A DNA stretch of 64,000 nucleotides from an uncultured Pelagibacteraceae bacterium (GTDB lineage Bacteria > Pseudomonadota > Alphaproteobacteria > Pelagibacterales > Pelagibacteraceae). The translations under genes were made by a program, and so were the position numbers. The notes beneath the pieces were generated by a model, which was not told the origin of the DNA, ran no database searches, and saw only the letters and a list, made by a program, of their open reading frames with translations. The stretch is taken from contig CABYTL010000001.1 of NCBI GenBank assembly GCA_902521805.1, positions 1 to 64,000 of the forward strand, in the 5' to 3' direction. Positions 35,807 through 45,969 of this stretch are shown in pieces. The number at the start of each line of letters is the position of its first letter. Position 1 is the first letter of the stretch.

Positions 35807-36418
35807 TTGATCAAACGGTCTTCAAAAAAATTTATTGAGGAATTATTAGAAAAAAATTCTGATTGGAATGTTTTGGATATTGGTTGCGGATATACAGCTA
35901 ATAAAAGGGCAGATGTTATTTGTGACACTCAAGATTTATCTCATTTTTACAAAGATAGAAATTTTATAAAACTTAATGATAAAATTCTTCCCTTTAAAGA
36001 TAAGGAATTTGATTTTGTAATAACATCACATGTAATAGAACATGTAACAGATGTTAATTTTTTTATAAAAGAATTACAAAGAATATCAAATAAAGGATAT
36101 ATTGAATTGCCGACAATATTGGAAGATAACCTGGTGTTTGAAAATAAAAATGATCATGTTTGGCATACTGAGTTTGACGATGTAAATAATCGATTGGTAA
36201 TTTCGAAAAGAAATCAGTATTTAGAACCTGTCTTAACAGTTTCATCTGCAAAAAAATTTGCCAAATATTTTAGGCAAAGTCTAATTCTTGAATTACTATG
36301 GGAAGAATCTATAGAATTCGACACAAAAACAGAAAATAATATAAGTTTTGAAAAAATATCTAGGTTATCTTTATTACGTAAATTTTTTTCTAAGCTATTT
36401 AGAAATCTAGTAAAATAG
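35807..36418 (+). CDS. SAM-dependent methyltransferase (type 11-like)
   Basis: This 203-aa protein has motif I 'WNVLDIGCGYTANKRADVIC', 'ILPFKDKEFDFVITSHVIEHV' (typical Methyltransf_11 post-motif) and 'LQRISNKGYIELPT'. It begins at a TTG 5 nt after the rpsD stop; no upstream ATG is in frame. The substrate is unknown; such solitary enzymes often modify lipids, quinones or surface glycans. It is AT-rich and Asn/Lys-rich compared with rpsD, and converges on grxD with a 4-nt gap. Confidence 0.75.
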   Translation: MIKRSSKKFIEELLEKNSDWNVLDIGCGYTANKRADVICDTQDLSHFYKDRNFIKLNDKILPFKDKEFDFVITSHVIEHVTDVNFFIKELQRISNKGYIELPTILEDNLVFENKNDHVWHTEFDDVNNRLVISKRNQYLEPVLTVSSAKKFAKYFRQSLILELLWEESIEFDTKTENNISFEKISRLSLLRKFFSKLFRNLVK

Positions 36419-36422
36419 AAAA

Positions 36423-36758
36423 TTAATTTTTTTTATATTCAATTCCTTTATCTTCAAATATCTTTTTTAGCTCTCCATTTTCATACATTTCTTTTATTAT
36501 GTCACAACCACCAACAAATTCTTTTTTAATGTACAATTGAGGAATTGTTGGCCAATCACTATAAATTTTAATGCCTTCTCTTAATTTTTGATTTTCCAAA
36601 ACATTCACACCTTGGAAATTTACTTCTAATATTTTTAAAATATTTGAAACTGCCATTGAAAAACCACATTGTGGCGCGTCTGGCGTTCCTTTCATAAACA
36701 AACATACTTCATTACTATCTATTTGGTTTTGAATTGTATTTTTTGTCTGTTCATCCAT
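36423..36758 (-). CDS. grxD: Monothiol glutaredoxin (Grx4/GrxD type)
   Basis: This 111-aa monothiol glutaredoxin has the active site 'PQCGFS' and the glutathione-binding 'WPTIPQLYI' and 'GGCDIIKEMYENGEL'. Such proteins bind a [2Fe-2S] cluster with glutathione and, with BolA proteins, act in iron-sulfur trafficking and iron sensing. The ATG overlaps the stop of the bolA gene by one base, and both follow purL, a known alphaproteobacterial order. Confidence 0.94.
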   Translation of the reverse strand: MDEQTKNTIQNQIDSNEVCLFMKGTPDAPQCGFSMAVSNILKILEVNFQGVNVLENQKLREGIKIYSDWPTIPQLYIKKEFVGGCDIIKEMYENGELKKIFEDKGIEYKKN

Positions 36759-36988
36759 TATTGCTCCTTTGTTTTAATTGCTAGTGCATGTAATTCATTT
36801 CCCATTTTACCTTTTAAAGAATTATAAACCATTTTATGTTGATCAATCTTACTTTTACCAGAAAATTGAGAAGAAGTAATTGTAGCTGAATAGTGATTAC
36901 CATCTCCAGCTAAATCTTGAATCTCAACTTTAGCATCAGTTAATGACTCTTTAATTAAATTTTCAATTTCTTTAAGATCCATTGCCAT
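36758..36988 (-). CDS. bolA: BolA-family protein
   Basis: This 76-aa protein has the BolA fold: 'IENLIKESLTDAKVEIQDLAGDGNHYSATITS' and 'KSKIDQHKMVYNSLKGKMGNELHALAIKT', including the conserved His in 'NELHAL'. BolA/IbaG proteins form [2Fe-2S]-bridged heterodimers with monothiol glutaredoxins, and grxD follows with a one-base overlap. The region between lacks a loop Cys, as in the IbaG/BolA2-like group. The start overlaps the purL stop. Confidence 0.92.
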   Translation of the reverse strand: MAMDLKEIENLIKESLTDAKVEIQDLAGDGNHYSATITSSQFSGKSKIDQHKMVYNSLKGKMGNELHALAIKTKEQ

Positions 36989-39180
36989 TATTTGCTCATA
37001 TATTTATTTAACCAACTTGTATTAGATGTTTTTAATTCGTCAATTGTAACTTTTGTCTTATCATTAATATATAAATATTTCTCATTTACAGTTCCAAGTT
37101 TATCAAAATGTACTGCATTTTTGTTTAGAATATCAATTACTTTTTCTTGATCCTTTTTGGTTATTTCTATCAAATATCTTCCCTGATCTTCTGAAAAAAA
37201 ATAATCTATTTCATTCATTAAATATTTTGATTTTTCTAAATAAATTCCTTTGTTGCCCTTAATACACATTTTGCTTAAAGCTACAATTATACCTCCTAAA
37301 GAAATATCGTGAGCACTTTTAATTAAACCGTTATCACTTAATTTTAATAATGTTTCTCCATTATTTTTTTCATTGAAAAGGTTTACTTCTGGAGGTGGGC
37401 CATTTTTTTCATCTAAAATATTTCTAGCAAATATACTTTGATCAATATGACCTTCGGTTTTACCAATAACCAAAACTATATTACCAATCTCTTTCAAATC
37501 CATTGTAACCATTTTTGTGTAATCTTTGATTAAACCTACTCCACCTATAGAGGGAGTTGGCTTGATCCCAATATCCTTAGTTTGATTATAAAAAGATACA
37601 TTTCCTGAAACTACTGGAAATTTAAGATATTTACTCGCTTCTGCTATTCCCTGAACACATTCTACAAATTCCCCCATATTTTCCTCTTTCTCTGGGCTAC
37701 CGAAATTTAAACAATTAGTTATAGCAATCGGTTTTGCTCCGACTGAAATAAGATTTCTGAAACTTTCACAAACTACCTGTTTTCCTCCAGTAAGCGGATG
37801 TGCCCAACAATATACTGCTGATGAGTCAACACTAGCTGCAATAGCTTTTTGAGTTCCATGAACTCGTACAACGCCTGAGTCACCACCTGGTTTCTGAATA
37901 GTATCGCCCATGACAGTATGATCATATTGTTGCCAGATCCATTCTTTTGAACATATATTAGGATTAGATAATATTTTTTTTAGGACATCAATAATATTCA
38001 TATCTTTTTGGTTTATTTTTTTGATTTTATTTTTTTTTGGAAGTTTTGCTTTTTTCCACTTACGATCATACATTGGTGCGTTTTCTACTAATATATTAAT
38101 TGGAATATCTGATACTTTTTCATTATTAAAAAAAAGTTCTATTTTTTTTGAGTTATTTGTTTTACCAATTACCGCAAAGTCTAAATTCCATTTGTGAAAA
38201 ATATTTTTTGCTATTTCCTCTTTTCCACTTTCAAGTACAATCAACATTCTTTCTTGACTTTCTGAAAGCATAATTTCATAGGGCGTCATATTTGTTTCTC
38301 TAGTTGGAACTTTATTTAAATTTATCTCTATTCCCAAGTTTCCTTTTGATGCCATTTCTATACTTGAAGATGTTAATCCAGCAGCTCCCATATCTTGAAT
38401 AGCTATAATAGAGTCACCAGACATTAATTCTAAACAAGCCTCTAGTAAAAGTTTTTCCGTAAAAGGATCTCCAACTTGAACAGTTGGTTTTTTATCCTCA
38501 ATTTTTTCATCAAAACTCGCAGAAGCCATGCTAGCACCATGTATTCCGTCACGACCTGTTTTAGAACCCACATAAATGACAGGCTTATTTATTCCAGTTG
38601 CTTTTGAATAAAAAATTTTATTTTTTTTTACCAATCCTAAAGTCATTGCATTTACAAGAATATTTCCATTATATGAACTATCAAAACTTGTTTGACCTGC
38701 AATAGTTGGGACTCCAATACAATTTCCGTATCCACCAATCCCGTGCACAACACCTCTAAGCAAGTTTTTTGTTTTTTTATTTTGTGTTGAACCAAAGTGA
38801 ATTGAATTTAAGTTAGCTATAGGTCTAGCTCCCATTGTAAAAACGTCTCTCATTATACCCCCAACACCTGTTGCAGCACCTTGGTAAGGCTCTATAAAAG
38901 ATGGATGATTATGACTTTCAATTTTAAATACAATTGCATCGCCATCACCAATATCAACAACACCTGCATTTTCACCAGGTCCTTGAATTACTTGTTTTCC
39001 TTTAGTTGGAAGTTTTTTTAAATGCAAACGTGAAGATTTATATGAACAATGTTCATTCCACATTGCTGAGAATATTCCAAGTTCAGTTAAATTAGGAGTT
39101 CTTTTAAGTAATTCACATATTTTTTTGTATTCTTGATTGTTAAGACCATGATCGATGGCAATTTTTTCGTTTACTATCAT
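36988..39180 (-). CDS. purL: Phosphoribosylformylglycinamidine synthase, large subunit
   Basis: This is the small-form PurL (730 aa) that works with separate PurQ and PurS subunits, converting FGAR to FGAM. '[18 protein letters not shown]' is the characteristic N-terminal motif. '[20 protein letters not shown]' holds active-site residues, and '[18 protein letters not shown]' and '[20 protein letters not shown]' follow. Two AIRS-like halves are present. It overlaps purQ by 4 nt and bolA by one base within a long purine operon. Confidence 0.96.
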   Translation of the reverse strand: MIVNEKIAIDHGLNNQEYKKICELLKRTPNLTELGIFSAMWNEHCSYKSSRLHLKKLPTKGKQVIQGPGENAGVVDIGDGDAIVFKIESHNHPSFIEPYQGAATGVGGIMRDVFTMGARPIANLNSIHFGSTQNKKTKNLLRGVVHGIGGYGNCIGVPTIAGQTSFDSSYNGNILVNAMTLGLVKKNKIFYSKATGINKPVIYVGSKTGRDGIHGASMASASFDEKIEDKKPTVQVGDPFTEKLLLEACLELMSGDSIIAIQDMGAAGLTSSSIEMASKGNLGIEINLNKVPTRETNMTPYEIMLSESQERMLIVLESGKEEIAKNIFHKWNLDFAVIGKTNNSKKIELFFNNEKVSDIPINILVENAPMYDRKWKKAKLPKKNKIKKINQKDMNIIDVLKKILSNPNICSKEWIWQQYDHTVMGDTIQKPGGDSGVVRVHGTQKAIAASVDSSAVYCWAHPLTGGKQVVCESFRNLISVGAKPIAITNCLNFGSPEKEENMGEFVECVQGIAEASKYLKFPVVSGNVSFYNQTKDIGIKPTPSIGGVGLIKDYTKMVTMDLKEIGNIVLVIGKTEGHIDQSIFARNILDEKNGPPPEVNLFNEKNNGETLLKLSDNGLIKSAHDISLGGIIVALSKMCIKGNKGIYLEKSKYLMNEIDYFFSEDQGRYLIEITKKDQEKVIDILNKNAVHFDKLGTVNEKYLYINDKTKVTIDELKTSNTSWLNKYMSK

Positions 39181-39860
39181 TTGATATTATTAATTAAATT
39201 ATTAAAAAATAATGACCCATCTTCACCTGATAATGATAAGTCAATCATTCTCTCTGGATGAGGCATCATTCCCAATACATTTTTTTTTTTATTGAATACA
39301 CCCGCAATATTATTGATTGATCCATTAGGATTAAATTTTTTTTCTACCTCACCATTTTGGCTACAATAATTTAATGCAATTTGTTGATTATCTTGAATCT
39401 CTTTTAATTGATCAGAAGTACAAAAATAATTCCCTTCATTATGAGCAATGTGCAATTCTAAGATATCATTCTCAATATTCTTAAAATAAGTATTTTGTTT
39501 GTTATTAATTTTGACAAAAACATTTTTGCAAATAAATTCTAAATACTTATTTCTCAATAATGCACCAGGAACTAGACCAGTTTCAACTAAAATTTGAAAC
39601 CCATTACAAATACCAATCACCATCCCGCCAGTATTTGCAAAGTTTAATACAGCTTTCATTATTTTCGATTTTGAAGCCATACTTCCACATCTTAAATAAT
39701 CACCGTAAGAAAATCCTCCAGGCAAGACAACAATATCACTTTTTGGAAGTTCTATATCACCATGCCATACCATTTTATTTTTGAAACCAAATTTTTTTAA
39801 AGCTACGTCCATGTCTCTGTCACAATTTGATCCAGGAAAAGTTATAACAGCTGATTTCAT
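39177..39860 (-). CDS. purQ: Phosphoribosylformylglycinamidine synthase, glutaminase subunit
   Basis: This 227-aa class I glutamine amidotransferase supplies ammonia to PurL. '[18 protein letters not shown]' is the PurQ start and '[18 protein letters not shown]' the oxyanion region. '[15 protein letters not shown]' holds the nucleophilic Cys, and 'GMMPHPERM' the His/Glu of the triad. It lies between purS (3-nt gap) and purL (4-nt overlap). Confidence 0.96.
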   Translation of the reverse strand: MKSAVITFPGSNCDRDMDVALKKFGFKNKMVWHGDIELPKSDIVVLPGGFSYGDYLRCGSMASKSKIMKAVLNFANTGGMVIGICNGFQILVETGLVPGALLRNKYLEFICKNVFVKINNKQNTYFKNIENDILELHIAHNEGNYFCTSDQLKEIQDNQQIALNYCSQNGEVEKKFNPNGSINNIAGVFNKKKNVLGMMPHPERMIDLSLSGEDGSLFFNNLINNIK

Positions 39861-39863
39861 TAA

Positions 39864-40106
39864 TTATTGAGCATCAATAATTTCATAATTTTCAATCACA
39901 AGATTAGCCAAGAGTTTTTTACACATTTCCTCAACTTTATCTTTAGCTCTTTTGGTCTCAGTTTCTTTAATATCTATTTCAAAATATTTTCCCTGTCTAA
40001 CTTCGGAAATATTATTGAAACCCATACCCTCTAAAGCTTGATGAATCACTTTACCTTGTGGATCTAGTACGTCCTTTTTTAAAGTAATAATTATCGATAC
40101 TTTCAT
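39864..40106 (-). CDS. purS: Phosphoribosylformylglycinamidine synthase subunit PurS
   Basis: This 80-aa protein is the small adaptor of the PurLQS complex that channels ammonia. '[23 protein letters not shown]' is the family signature (VLDPQG..), and '[11 protein letters not shown]' follows. It overlaps purC by 4 nt upstream. Its presence explains why purL is the short form. Confidence 0.95.
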   Translation of the reverse strand: MKVSIIITLKKDVLDPQGKVIHQALEGMGFNNISEVRQGKYFEIDIKETETKRAKDKVEEMCKKLLANLVIENYEIIDAQ

Positions 40107-40888
40107 TTGCGTTTACTTTTTACTGAAGATAGTTTTGTGATGTTTACAACTGATACATTTGTTTGTTCATGGAGAATACCAAGTCTTCTTGCAACTTCTG
40201 AATATGCTGGAATAAGATCACCCAAACCTTTTCTAAATCTATCTTTATCTAATTTTTTATCAGTTACACTATCCCAAAGCCTGCATGTATCTGGGCTTAT
40301 CTCATCAGCTAGAATTACCTCAGATTTTCCGTCTGATTTGAGTCTTCCAAATTCTAGTTTAAAATCTATTAATCTAATATTTACCCCTCTAAACATTCCA
40401 ACCATAAAATCGTTAATTCTTAAAATCATTTTTTTTATTTTTTTTATTTCATCTTTTTCAGCCCATTCAAATGCATAAATATGTTCCTCTGAAATTAATG
40501 GATCACCTAATTTGTCATCTTTTAAGCAGTATTCTATGAGAGGTTCTTTTAAAATAGTACCGTCCTCAATAGAAAGTCTTTTTGTGATAGAGCCAGACGC
40601 AACATTTCTTACTATAAATTCTATAGGAATTATCTCTACTAACTTTACAACTTGTTCACGCATATTTAATCTTTTTACAAGATGATTTTTAATCCCTATT
40701 TGAGATAAATTTGAGAGAATATGCTCAGAAATTCTATTATTTAAAACACCTTTTCCTTCGATTACACTTTTTTTTTGGTTATTAAAAGCGGTTGCATCAT
40801 CTTTAAAGTATTGAATTACTAAATTTTTATCTGTAGTAGCATAAATGATCTTAGCTTTTCCCTCGTAAAGTTTTTTACCTTTTCTCAT
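40103..40888 (-). CDS. purC: Phosphoribosylaminoimidazole-succinocarboxamide (SAICAR) synthase
   Basis: This 261-aa ATP-dependent ligase joins CAIR and aspartate. Motifs: '[16 protein letters not shown]', '[14 protein letters not shown]', '[19 protein letters not shown]', '[10 protein letters not shown]' and '[15 protein letters not shown]'. It shares one base with the purB stop and overlaps purS by 4 nt, so translation of the purine genes is coupled. Confidence 0.96.
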   Translation of the reverse strand: MRKGKKLYEGKAKIIYATTDKNLVIQYFKDDATAFNNQKKSVIEGKGVLNNRISEHILSNLSQIGIKNHLVKRLNMREQVVKLVEIIPIEFIVRNVASGSITKRLSIEDGTILKEPLIEYCLKDDKLGDPLISEEHIYAFEWAEKDEIKKIKKMILRINDFMVGMFRGVNIRLIDFKLEFGRLKSDGKSEVILADEISPDTCRLWDSVTDKKLDKDRFRKGLGDLIPAYSEVARRLGILHEQTNVSVVNITKLSSVKSKRK

Positions 40889-42180
40889 TATCTAAATACT
40901 CTTTTAAAGATAAAATTGACGTATTTAAAATGCTTGTCATAGCTAAAAATTTTTTTGAGTTTTTGAGGTGGGATTTTTTTCATTATAGATTTATCCTTTA
41001 AAATAAGATCAAATAAGTCTAAGTTTTCTGCTAAACTTTTTTTTACGTAATTTTGAACCACCTTATAAGATTTTTCCCTACTAAATCCAGATTTAGTTAG
41101 TTCAAGCATTATTTCCTGAGAAAATATTAATCCATGAGTAATACTTAAGTTTTTCATCATTCTTTTCGGATAAATTATCATGTTATCTAAAATATTTGCA
41201 AGTCTTGTTAATGCAAAATCAATTGTAATATTTGCATCTGGTCCAATATTTCGTTCAACACTCGAATGAGAAATATCACGTTCATGCCACAAAGCGATAT
41301 TTTCGAGCGCTGGTAAAACAGCACTTCTAACCATTCTAGAAAGACCAGTTAAATTTTCACTTAGAATAGGATTTTTTTTGTGTGGCATTGCTGAAGAGCC
41401 TTTTTGATTTTTAGAAAAATATTCTTGTAATTCATAAACTTCTGTTCTTTGAAGATGCCTGATTTCTATGGCGACTCTTTCAATTGATCCAGCAATAATT
41501 CCTAAAATTGAAAAATAAACTGCGTGTCTATCTCTTGGGATAATTTGTGTAGATATAGGCTCAACTTTAAGATTCAACTTTTTAGCAACATGTCTTTCAA
41601 CCTTTGGATTTATATTTGCAAATGTACCTACAGCTCCCGAAATTGCGCATGTAGATACCTCATCTATTGCAATTTTTAATCTATTTCTATTTCTTTTAAA
41701 TTCCTCATAGTATGAAGCTAACTTTAAACCAAAGGTAATTGGTTCAGCATGGATACCATGGCTTCTGCCCATACATGGAGTGAATTTATATTTTTTGGCT
41801 TTTTTTTTTAAAACTTTTAAAATTTCATCAATGTCTTTCAAAATTATTTTTCCAGATTGAATTAATTGAATATTAAAACTTGTATCCACTACATCTGATG
41901 ATGTCATGCCTAAGTGAAGATATCTTGCTTTGGAGCCAGCTTTTTCAGTAATTGATGTAAGGAATGCGATTACATCATGCTTAACTTCAGTCTCAATCTG
42001 GTGGATTCTCTTTACATTAATTTTTGCTTTTTTTTTGACGATCGATGCTACACCTCTTGGAATTTGTCCAATTTTTTCCATAGCTTCTGCAGATGCGATT
42101 TCTACATTCAGCCAAATTTTATATTTGTTTTCTTCTGACCAAATATCAGTCAATTCTTTACGTGAGTATCTTTTAATCAT
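40888..42180 (-). CDS. purB: Adenylosuccinate lyase
   Basis: This fumarase/aspartase-superfamily enzyme (430 aa) acts twice in purine synthesis, on SAICAR and adenylosuccinate. Signature loop '[17 protein letters not shown]' is intact, with '[16 protein letters not shown]' and '[18 protein letters not shown]' supplying the catalytic His. '[19 protein letters not shown]' is a further active-site segment. It follows map by 3 nt and overlaps purC by one base. Confidence 0.96.
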   Translation of the reverse strand: MIKRYSRKELTDIWSEENKYKIWLNVEIASAEAMEKIGQIPRGVASIVKKKAKINVKRIHQIETEVKHDVIAFLTSITEKAGSKARYLHLGMTSSDVVDTSFNIQLIQSGKIILKDIDEILKVLKKKAKKYKFTPCMGRSHGIHAEPITFGLKLASYYEEFKRNRNRLKIAIDEVSTCAISGAVGTFANINPKVERHVAKKLNLKVEPISTQIIPRDRHAVYFSILGIIAGSIERVAIEIRHLQRTEVYELQEYFSKNQKGSSAMPHKKNPILSENLTGLSRMVRSAVLPALENIALWHERDISHSSVERNIGPDANITIDFALTRLANILDNMIIYPKRMMKNLSITHGLIFSQEIMLELTKSGFSREKSYKVVQNYVKKSLAENLDLFDLILKDKSIMKKIPPQKLKKIFSYDKHFKYVNFIFKRVFR

Positions 42181-42183
42181 TAA

Positions 42184-42954
42184 TTATAAGTATGGAGGCT
42201 TCGTATAACCTTTAGCAGATTCTGTGAAAATTTCATAACCATTTTCGTTAATTCCTAGAGTATGTTCAAATTGTGCAGATAGTGATTTATCTTTTGTTAC
42301 TGCAGTCCAACCATCATTAAGAATTTTAACATTATAAACACCCGCATTAATCATTGGTTCTATAGTGAAAGTCATTCCAGGTTTAAGTTCCATGCCTGAA
42401 TTTTTATTTCCATAATGCAATATATTAGGTGGCTCATGAAATTTGTTACCTATCCCATGTCCGCAAAAATCTCTTACAACTGAAAAGCCTTTTTCCTCTA
42501 CATATGATTGTATTTCATATCCTAAATCACCTAATTTAATCCCTGGTTTTAAAATTTTAATTGCTCTCATCATTGCTTCATAAGTTGCGTTAATAAGATT
42601 ATTTAACTTTACTGAAGTTTTTCCAATACAATACATTCTGCTTGTGTCTCCATAATACTCATCAACTACAGCCGTGACATCAACATTAACAGCATCTCCA
42701 TCTTGTAATATTCTGTCAGAGGGAATACCATGACAAATAACATGATTTAAAGACGTACATAAAGATTTAGTAAATCCTCTATAGTAAAGAGGAGCAGAAT
42801 ATCCTCCATTATCTCTTATAAACTCATATCCTAACTTATCGATATAATTAGTAGACACTCCTTCTTTAATATTTTCTGATAACATGTCCAGCGTTCTTGC
42901 TGCTAGACTTCCAGCAATTCTCATTTTTTCAAATTTTTCAATATAGTTATTCAT
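42184..42954 (-). CDS. map: Methionine aminopeptidase type I
   Basis: This 256-aa metallopeptidase removes initiator methionine. 'CTSLNHVICHGIPSDRIL' includes the conserved active-site His. Metal ligands are in 'DAVNVDVTAVVDEYYGDTSRM' (two Asp), 'FCGHGIGNKFHEPPNI' (His), 'FTIEPMINAG' (Glu) and 'SAQFEHTLGI' (Glu). It overlaps the end of sfsA by 8 nt and precedes purB. Confidence 0.96.
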   Translation of the reverse strand: MNNYIEKFEKMRIAGSLAARTLDMLSENIKEGVSTNYIDKLGYEFIRDNGGYSAPLYYRGFTKSLCTSLNHVICHGIPSDRILQDGDAVNVDVTAVVDEYYGDTSRMYCIGKTSVKLNNLINATYEAMMRAIKILKPGIKLGDLGYEIQSYVEEKGFSVVRDFCGHGIGNKFHEPPNILHYGNKNSGMELKPGMTFTIEPMINAGVYNVKILNDGWTAVTKDKSLSAQFEHTLGINENGYEIFTESAKGYTKPPYL

Positions 42955-43645
42955 TTATAATTTTAATTTTTTTTTCAATTGTAATTCTTTTAGAACTTAT
43001 ATCACATCTATAAGCTATAAAATTTACACCAGCCTTTTTAGCTTTGAGATAATTAATATAGTATTGTTCATCAATGTCTTTTGCTATTTTAAAATATTTC
43101 ATATTTTGAATTTGGACTAAAAACAACAAGTAAGTTTTATATCCTTTATTTATGGCATCAATAAGGGCTAATAAATGTTTAGACCCTCTAGACGTGACTG
43201 CATCTGGAAATTCTGCTGTATCTTTATTTCTAAAAAGTGTCACATTTTTAACTTCGATAAAAATTTTTTGTTTTTTTTTTTCAACCAAAAAATCAAATCT
43301 AGTATGGTCGTTAAAGAATACTTCTGGTTTAATATAATCATTATTTTTGAGCTCATTTACTAAATTATTCTCTAATCCATGCTGGACTATACGGTTAGCC
43401 ATGTGAGTATTTATGCCTACTAAATTTTTTCTTGATTTAATTATCTCTAATCCATATTTTAATTTTTTTTTAGGATCATTATTTGGAAGCAAATACACTT
43501 CATTACCTTCTTCTAATAATCCTTTCATAGAACCAGTATTGGGGCAATGAGCTGTGACAATGTCTTTACTCAATTTTACATCAGTAAAAAACCTCTTGTA
43601 ACGTTTGATTAATTTGCCTTTTATTAAAGACTTGGTAAATTCCAT
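42947..43645 (-). CDS. sfsA: SfsA-family DNA-binding/sugar-fermentation-stimulation protein homologue
   Basis: The family was named from E. coli SfsA, which affects maltose metabolism; it has a PD-(D/E)XK nuclease-like fold. Matching motifs are 'GKLIKRYKRFFTDVKL', 'TAHCPNTGSMKGLLEEGNEV', 'GINTHMANRIVQHGLENN', 'FIEVKNVTLF' and 'AEFPDAVTSRGSKHLLAL'. The ORF track begins 17 codons upstream; the ATG at 43645 is chosen because the conserved region begins at 'MEFTKSLIKGKLIKRY' and the upstream part is hydrophobic with no homology visible. It diverges from cinA with a 20-bp gap. Molecular role is uncertain. Confidence 0.9.
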   Translation of the reverse strand: MEFTKSLIKGKLIKRYKRFFTDVKLSKDIVTAHCPNTGSMKGLLEEGNEVYLLPNNDPKKKLKYGLEIIKSRKNLVGINTHMANRIVQHGLENNLVNELKNNDYIKPEVFFNDHTRFDFLVEKKKQKIFIEVKNVTLFRNKDTAEFPDAVTSRGSKHLLALIDAINKGYKTYLLFLVQIQNMKYFKIAKDIDEQYYINYLKAKKAGVNFIAYRCDISSKRITIEKKIKIINE

Positions 43646-43665
43646 GACTAAATTATATATTTTAT

Positions 43666-44415
43666 ATGTCCAAAAAAGTAAAAGTAAATGCAGCAATTTT
43701 AATTATTGGTAATGAGATATTATCAGGAAGAACTAAAGATGCTAATACCTCCACATTAGCCATTTGGTTAAATGATATAGGGGTTAAGGTTGAGGAGGTT
43801 AGAGTCATACCTGACGTTGAAAATATAATTGTCCAAACTCTAAATATTCTTAGAAAAAATTATAATTATGTGTTTACAACAGGTGGTATTGGACCTACAC
43901 ATGACGATATTACCGCTAAGTGTGTCTCAAAAGCTTTTGGATTAAGATATGAAATTCATAAAGAGGCCTTCAAAATTTTAGAGTCTTATTACAAGCCTGG
44001 GGAATTTTCTGAAGGAAGACAAAAAATGACTTGGATGCCAGAAAATGCAAATTTAATATTAAATCCTACTAGTGGGGCACCAGGTTTCAATGTTGAAAAT
44101 GTTTTTTCTCTTCCAGGAGTTCCTTCAATATTAAAATCTATGTTAGGTGGTTTGACCAACAAGATTATTGGAGGAGAACCTATTATAAGTCTGACAATTA
44201 GTCTAAGGACAGTGGAGAGCGAAATAGCAAACTCACTAACTAAAGTTCAAAATGACAATAAAGATGTTGAAATTGGTAGTTATCCATTTTTTCACGCAGG
44301 TAAACTAGGTGTTTCAATTGTTATTAGGTCTGAGGATCAAAACAAAATTGATAATTGCAAATCTCAAATTATAAAATTTGTTAATGAAAAAAAAATAGAG
44401 GTAGTGAATCGTTAA
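43666..44415 (+). CDS. CinA N-terminal/molybdopterin-binding domain protein
   Basis: This 249-aa MoCF-binding-domain protein has 'AAILIIGNEILSGRTKDANT', 'VFTTGGIGPTHDDITAKCV' and 'GAPGFNVENVFSLPGVPSI', the core of CinA (competence/damage-inducible protein A, COG1058). The C-terminal PncC-type deamidase half of full CinA is absent, so this is the stand-alone N-terminal form common in Alphaproteobacteria, possibly an ADP-ribose-type pyrophosphatase. It shares one base with the next gene's ATG. Confidence 0.9.
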   Translation: MSKKVKVNAAILIIGNEILSGRTKDANTSTLAIWLNDIGVKVEEVRVIPDVENIIVQTLNILRKNYNYVFTTGGIGPTHDDITAKCVSKAFGLRYEIHKEAFKILESYYKPGEFSEGRQKMTWMPENANLILNPTSGAPGFNVENVFSLPGVPSILKSMLGGLTNKIIGGEPIISLTISLRTVESEIANSLTKVQNDNKDVEIGSYPFFHAGKLGVSIVIRSEDQNKIDNCKSQIIKFVNEKKIEVVNR

Positions 44416-44816
44416 TGTTATATTTTGCATATGGGAGCAATCTTCATCATTTTCAAATGAAAAGAAGATGCAAAGATAGTATTTTTTTGAAAAAGATAAG
44501 TTTGAAAAATTTTAGGTTAACATTTAGAAGCAAATATAGAGCAGCAGATATAGAGCAAAATAAAAATTCGATTGTTCATGGAGGTTTATTTGAAATATCA
44601 AAAAGCGATGAAAAAAAACTTGATATTTACGAAGATTTTCCATTTTTATATAAGAAATTTTATTTTCTATATTATGGGAAAAAAGTTATGACTTACACAA
44701 TGGTAAGAAAAACATCTTTTAAATTTCCAACAGAAAGATATTTGAATGTTGTTAAGAAGGGATACAAAGATTGTGGACTGAATTTAAAATATTTAAAAAA
44801 AGCATTAAATGATTAA
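44415..44816 (+). CDS. Gamma-glutamylcyclotransferase-like (AIG2/GGCT fold) protein
   Basis: This 133-aa protein begins 'MLYFAYGSNL', the YGSN substrate loop of the GGCT fold. 'HGGLFEISKSDEKKLDIYED' follows and supplies the region where the catalytic Glu is expected (Glu in 'LDIYEDF'). Family members cyclise gamma-glutamyl peptides or amines. Substrate unknown. It overlaps cinA by one base and the next gene by 8 nt; this is the point where Lys/Asn-rich accessory genes begin. Confidence 0.82.
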   Translation: MLYFAYGSNLHHFQMKRRCKDSIFLKKISLKNFRLTFRSKYRAADIEQNKNSIVHGGLFEISKSDEKKLDIYEDFPFLYKKFYFLYYGKKVMTYTMVRKTSFKFPTERYLNVVKKGYKDCGLNLKYLKKALND

Positions 44817-45945
44817 CTTTATCAAAAAGATCATATTTAATTATAATTTATTTAAAGAGATTTTAAAATTAACAGATAAAAAAGTTAAAATTATTTTTTA
44901 TTCTGAAAGTAAATATTATCAAATGTGTAGTAACTCATTAATTAAGTTTTTTTCAGAAAGATATCCTAATCAAGTGTATTACGTGAGCTCTGATAAAAAT
45001 GATAAATTTGAAAATCCGAATATTAAAAACTTGTTTATTGGCAACGGTTTTTTGATGAATTTTTTTTTTTCAATTATAAAAGCAGAATATTTTTTTTTGA
45101 CACTTACAGACTTGGATAATCATTCGTTAAAAAAAAGTAAGAAAATTGATAATTATATTTATTATTTTCATAGTGGTGGAAGCACTTTTCAAGGATATAC
45201 AGATAGCTCTTTTGATAATTATGACATAATTTTGTGTAATGGTCAGTTCCACGTTGATGAAATTCGATTTCGAGAAAATCAAAAAAATTTACCAGAGAAA
45301 AAACTGATTTTGACTGGTTTTTTTTATTTTGACGACATAAAAAAAGAAATTAATTTTGACCAATATGCCAATGAAATTTTAATTGCCCCATCATGGAATT
45401 ATGATCATAAAAACTATATTGATGAAAACTTTATAAATATAATTGATGAACTATTAAACAAAAACCATAAAGTAACTTTCCGACCACACCCAGAACATTT
45501 TAAAAGGTCAAAAAATTTTCTTAAAATGATTAATGATAAATTTGGTAGTAATGAAAATTTTAGATTTGATAATAACCCTCAAAATATAGAATCGATGGAA
45601 AAAGCTAAATGCGTAATAACTGATATTTCTAATATTTCTTTTGAGTACATGATGTTATTCAATAGACCAGTTTTGTATCTAGAAGGAATTAATAAAATAC
45701 ATAATAAAGATTATGCAGAATTTGAAAAATTTGAGTCAATTGAGAATAAATTTAAAAAAAAATTTGGAGTATCTTTTTTTGAAAAAGATATTAATAATAT
45801 TGATTTAATTGTAGAGAACTCAATTAAAAATTTTAGTTCAAAAATTTCTCCGTTAAATCAATTTAAGAATGAACATTTCTTTAATTTTGGAAAAACAATT
45901 GAGAAATTTGAAACAATTTGGGATAATCAAATATCAAAATCCTGA
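44809..45945 (+). CDS. CDP-glycerol glycerophosphotransferase-like protein
   Basis: This 378-aa protein resembles the Glyphos_transf/GT-B type polyol-phosphate transferases of surface polymers. Supporting stretches are 'YYFHSGGSTFQGY', 'YDIILCNGQFHVDEI', 'ILIAPSWNYDHKNYID', 'VTFRPHPEHFKRSKNF' (conserved RPHP) and 'VITDISNISFEYMMLFNRPV' (conserved DxSsxxfe). It probably transfers a glycerol-phosphate-like or sugar unit at the cytoplasmic face during polysaccharide synthesis. Very AT-rich with long A/T homopolymers, in contrast to cinA. The exact activity is inferred. Confidence 0.7.
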   Translation: MINFIKKIIFNYNLFKEILKLTDKKVKIIFYSESKYYQMCSNSLIKFFSERYPNQVYYVSSDKNDKFENPNIKNLFIGNGFLMNFFFSIIKAEYFFLTLTDLDNHSLKKSKKIDNYIYYFHSGGSTFQGYTDSSFDNYDIILCNGQFHVDEIRFRENQKNLPEKKLILTGFFYFDDIKKEINFDQYANEILIAPSWNYDHKNYIDENFINIIDELLNKNHKVTFRPHPEHFKRSKNFLKMINDKFGSNENFRFDNNPQNIESMEKAKCVITDISNISFEYMMLFNRPVLYLEGINKIHNKDYAEFEKFESIENKFKKKFGVSFFEKDINNIDLIVENSIKNFSSKISPLNQFKNEHFFNFGKTIEKFETIWDNQISKS

Positions 45946-45969
45946 ATGGATCAAATTTAAAGATTAATT

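Noticed and set aside
40107-40478. 123-aa plus-strand frame antisense to purC
   Set aside because: Fully covered by the conserved purC gene with no motif or start signal of its own.
43646-43696. N-terminal extension of sfsA in the ORF track
   Set aside because: Hydrophobic, no conserved residues, and it would overlap the divergent cinA start.
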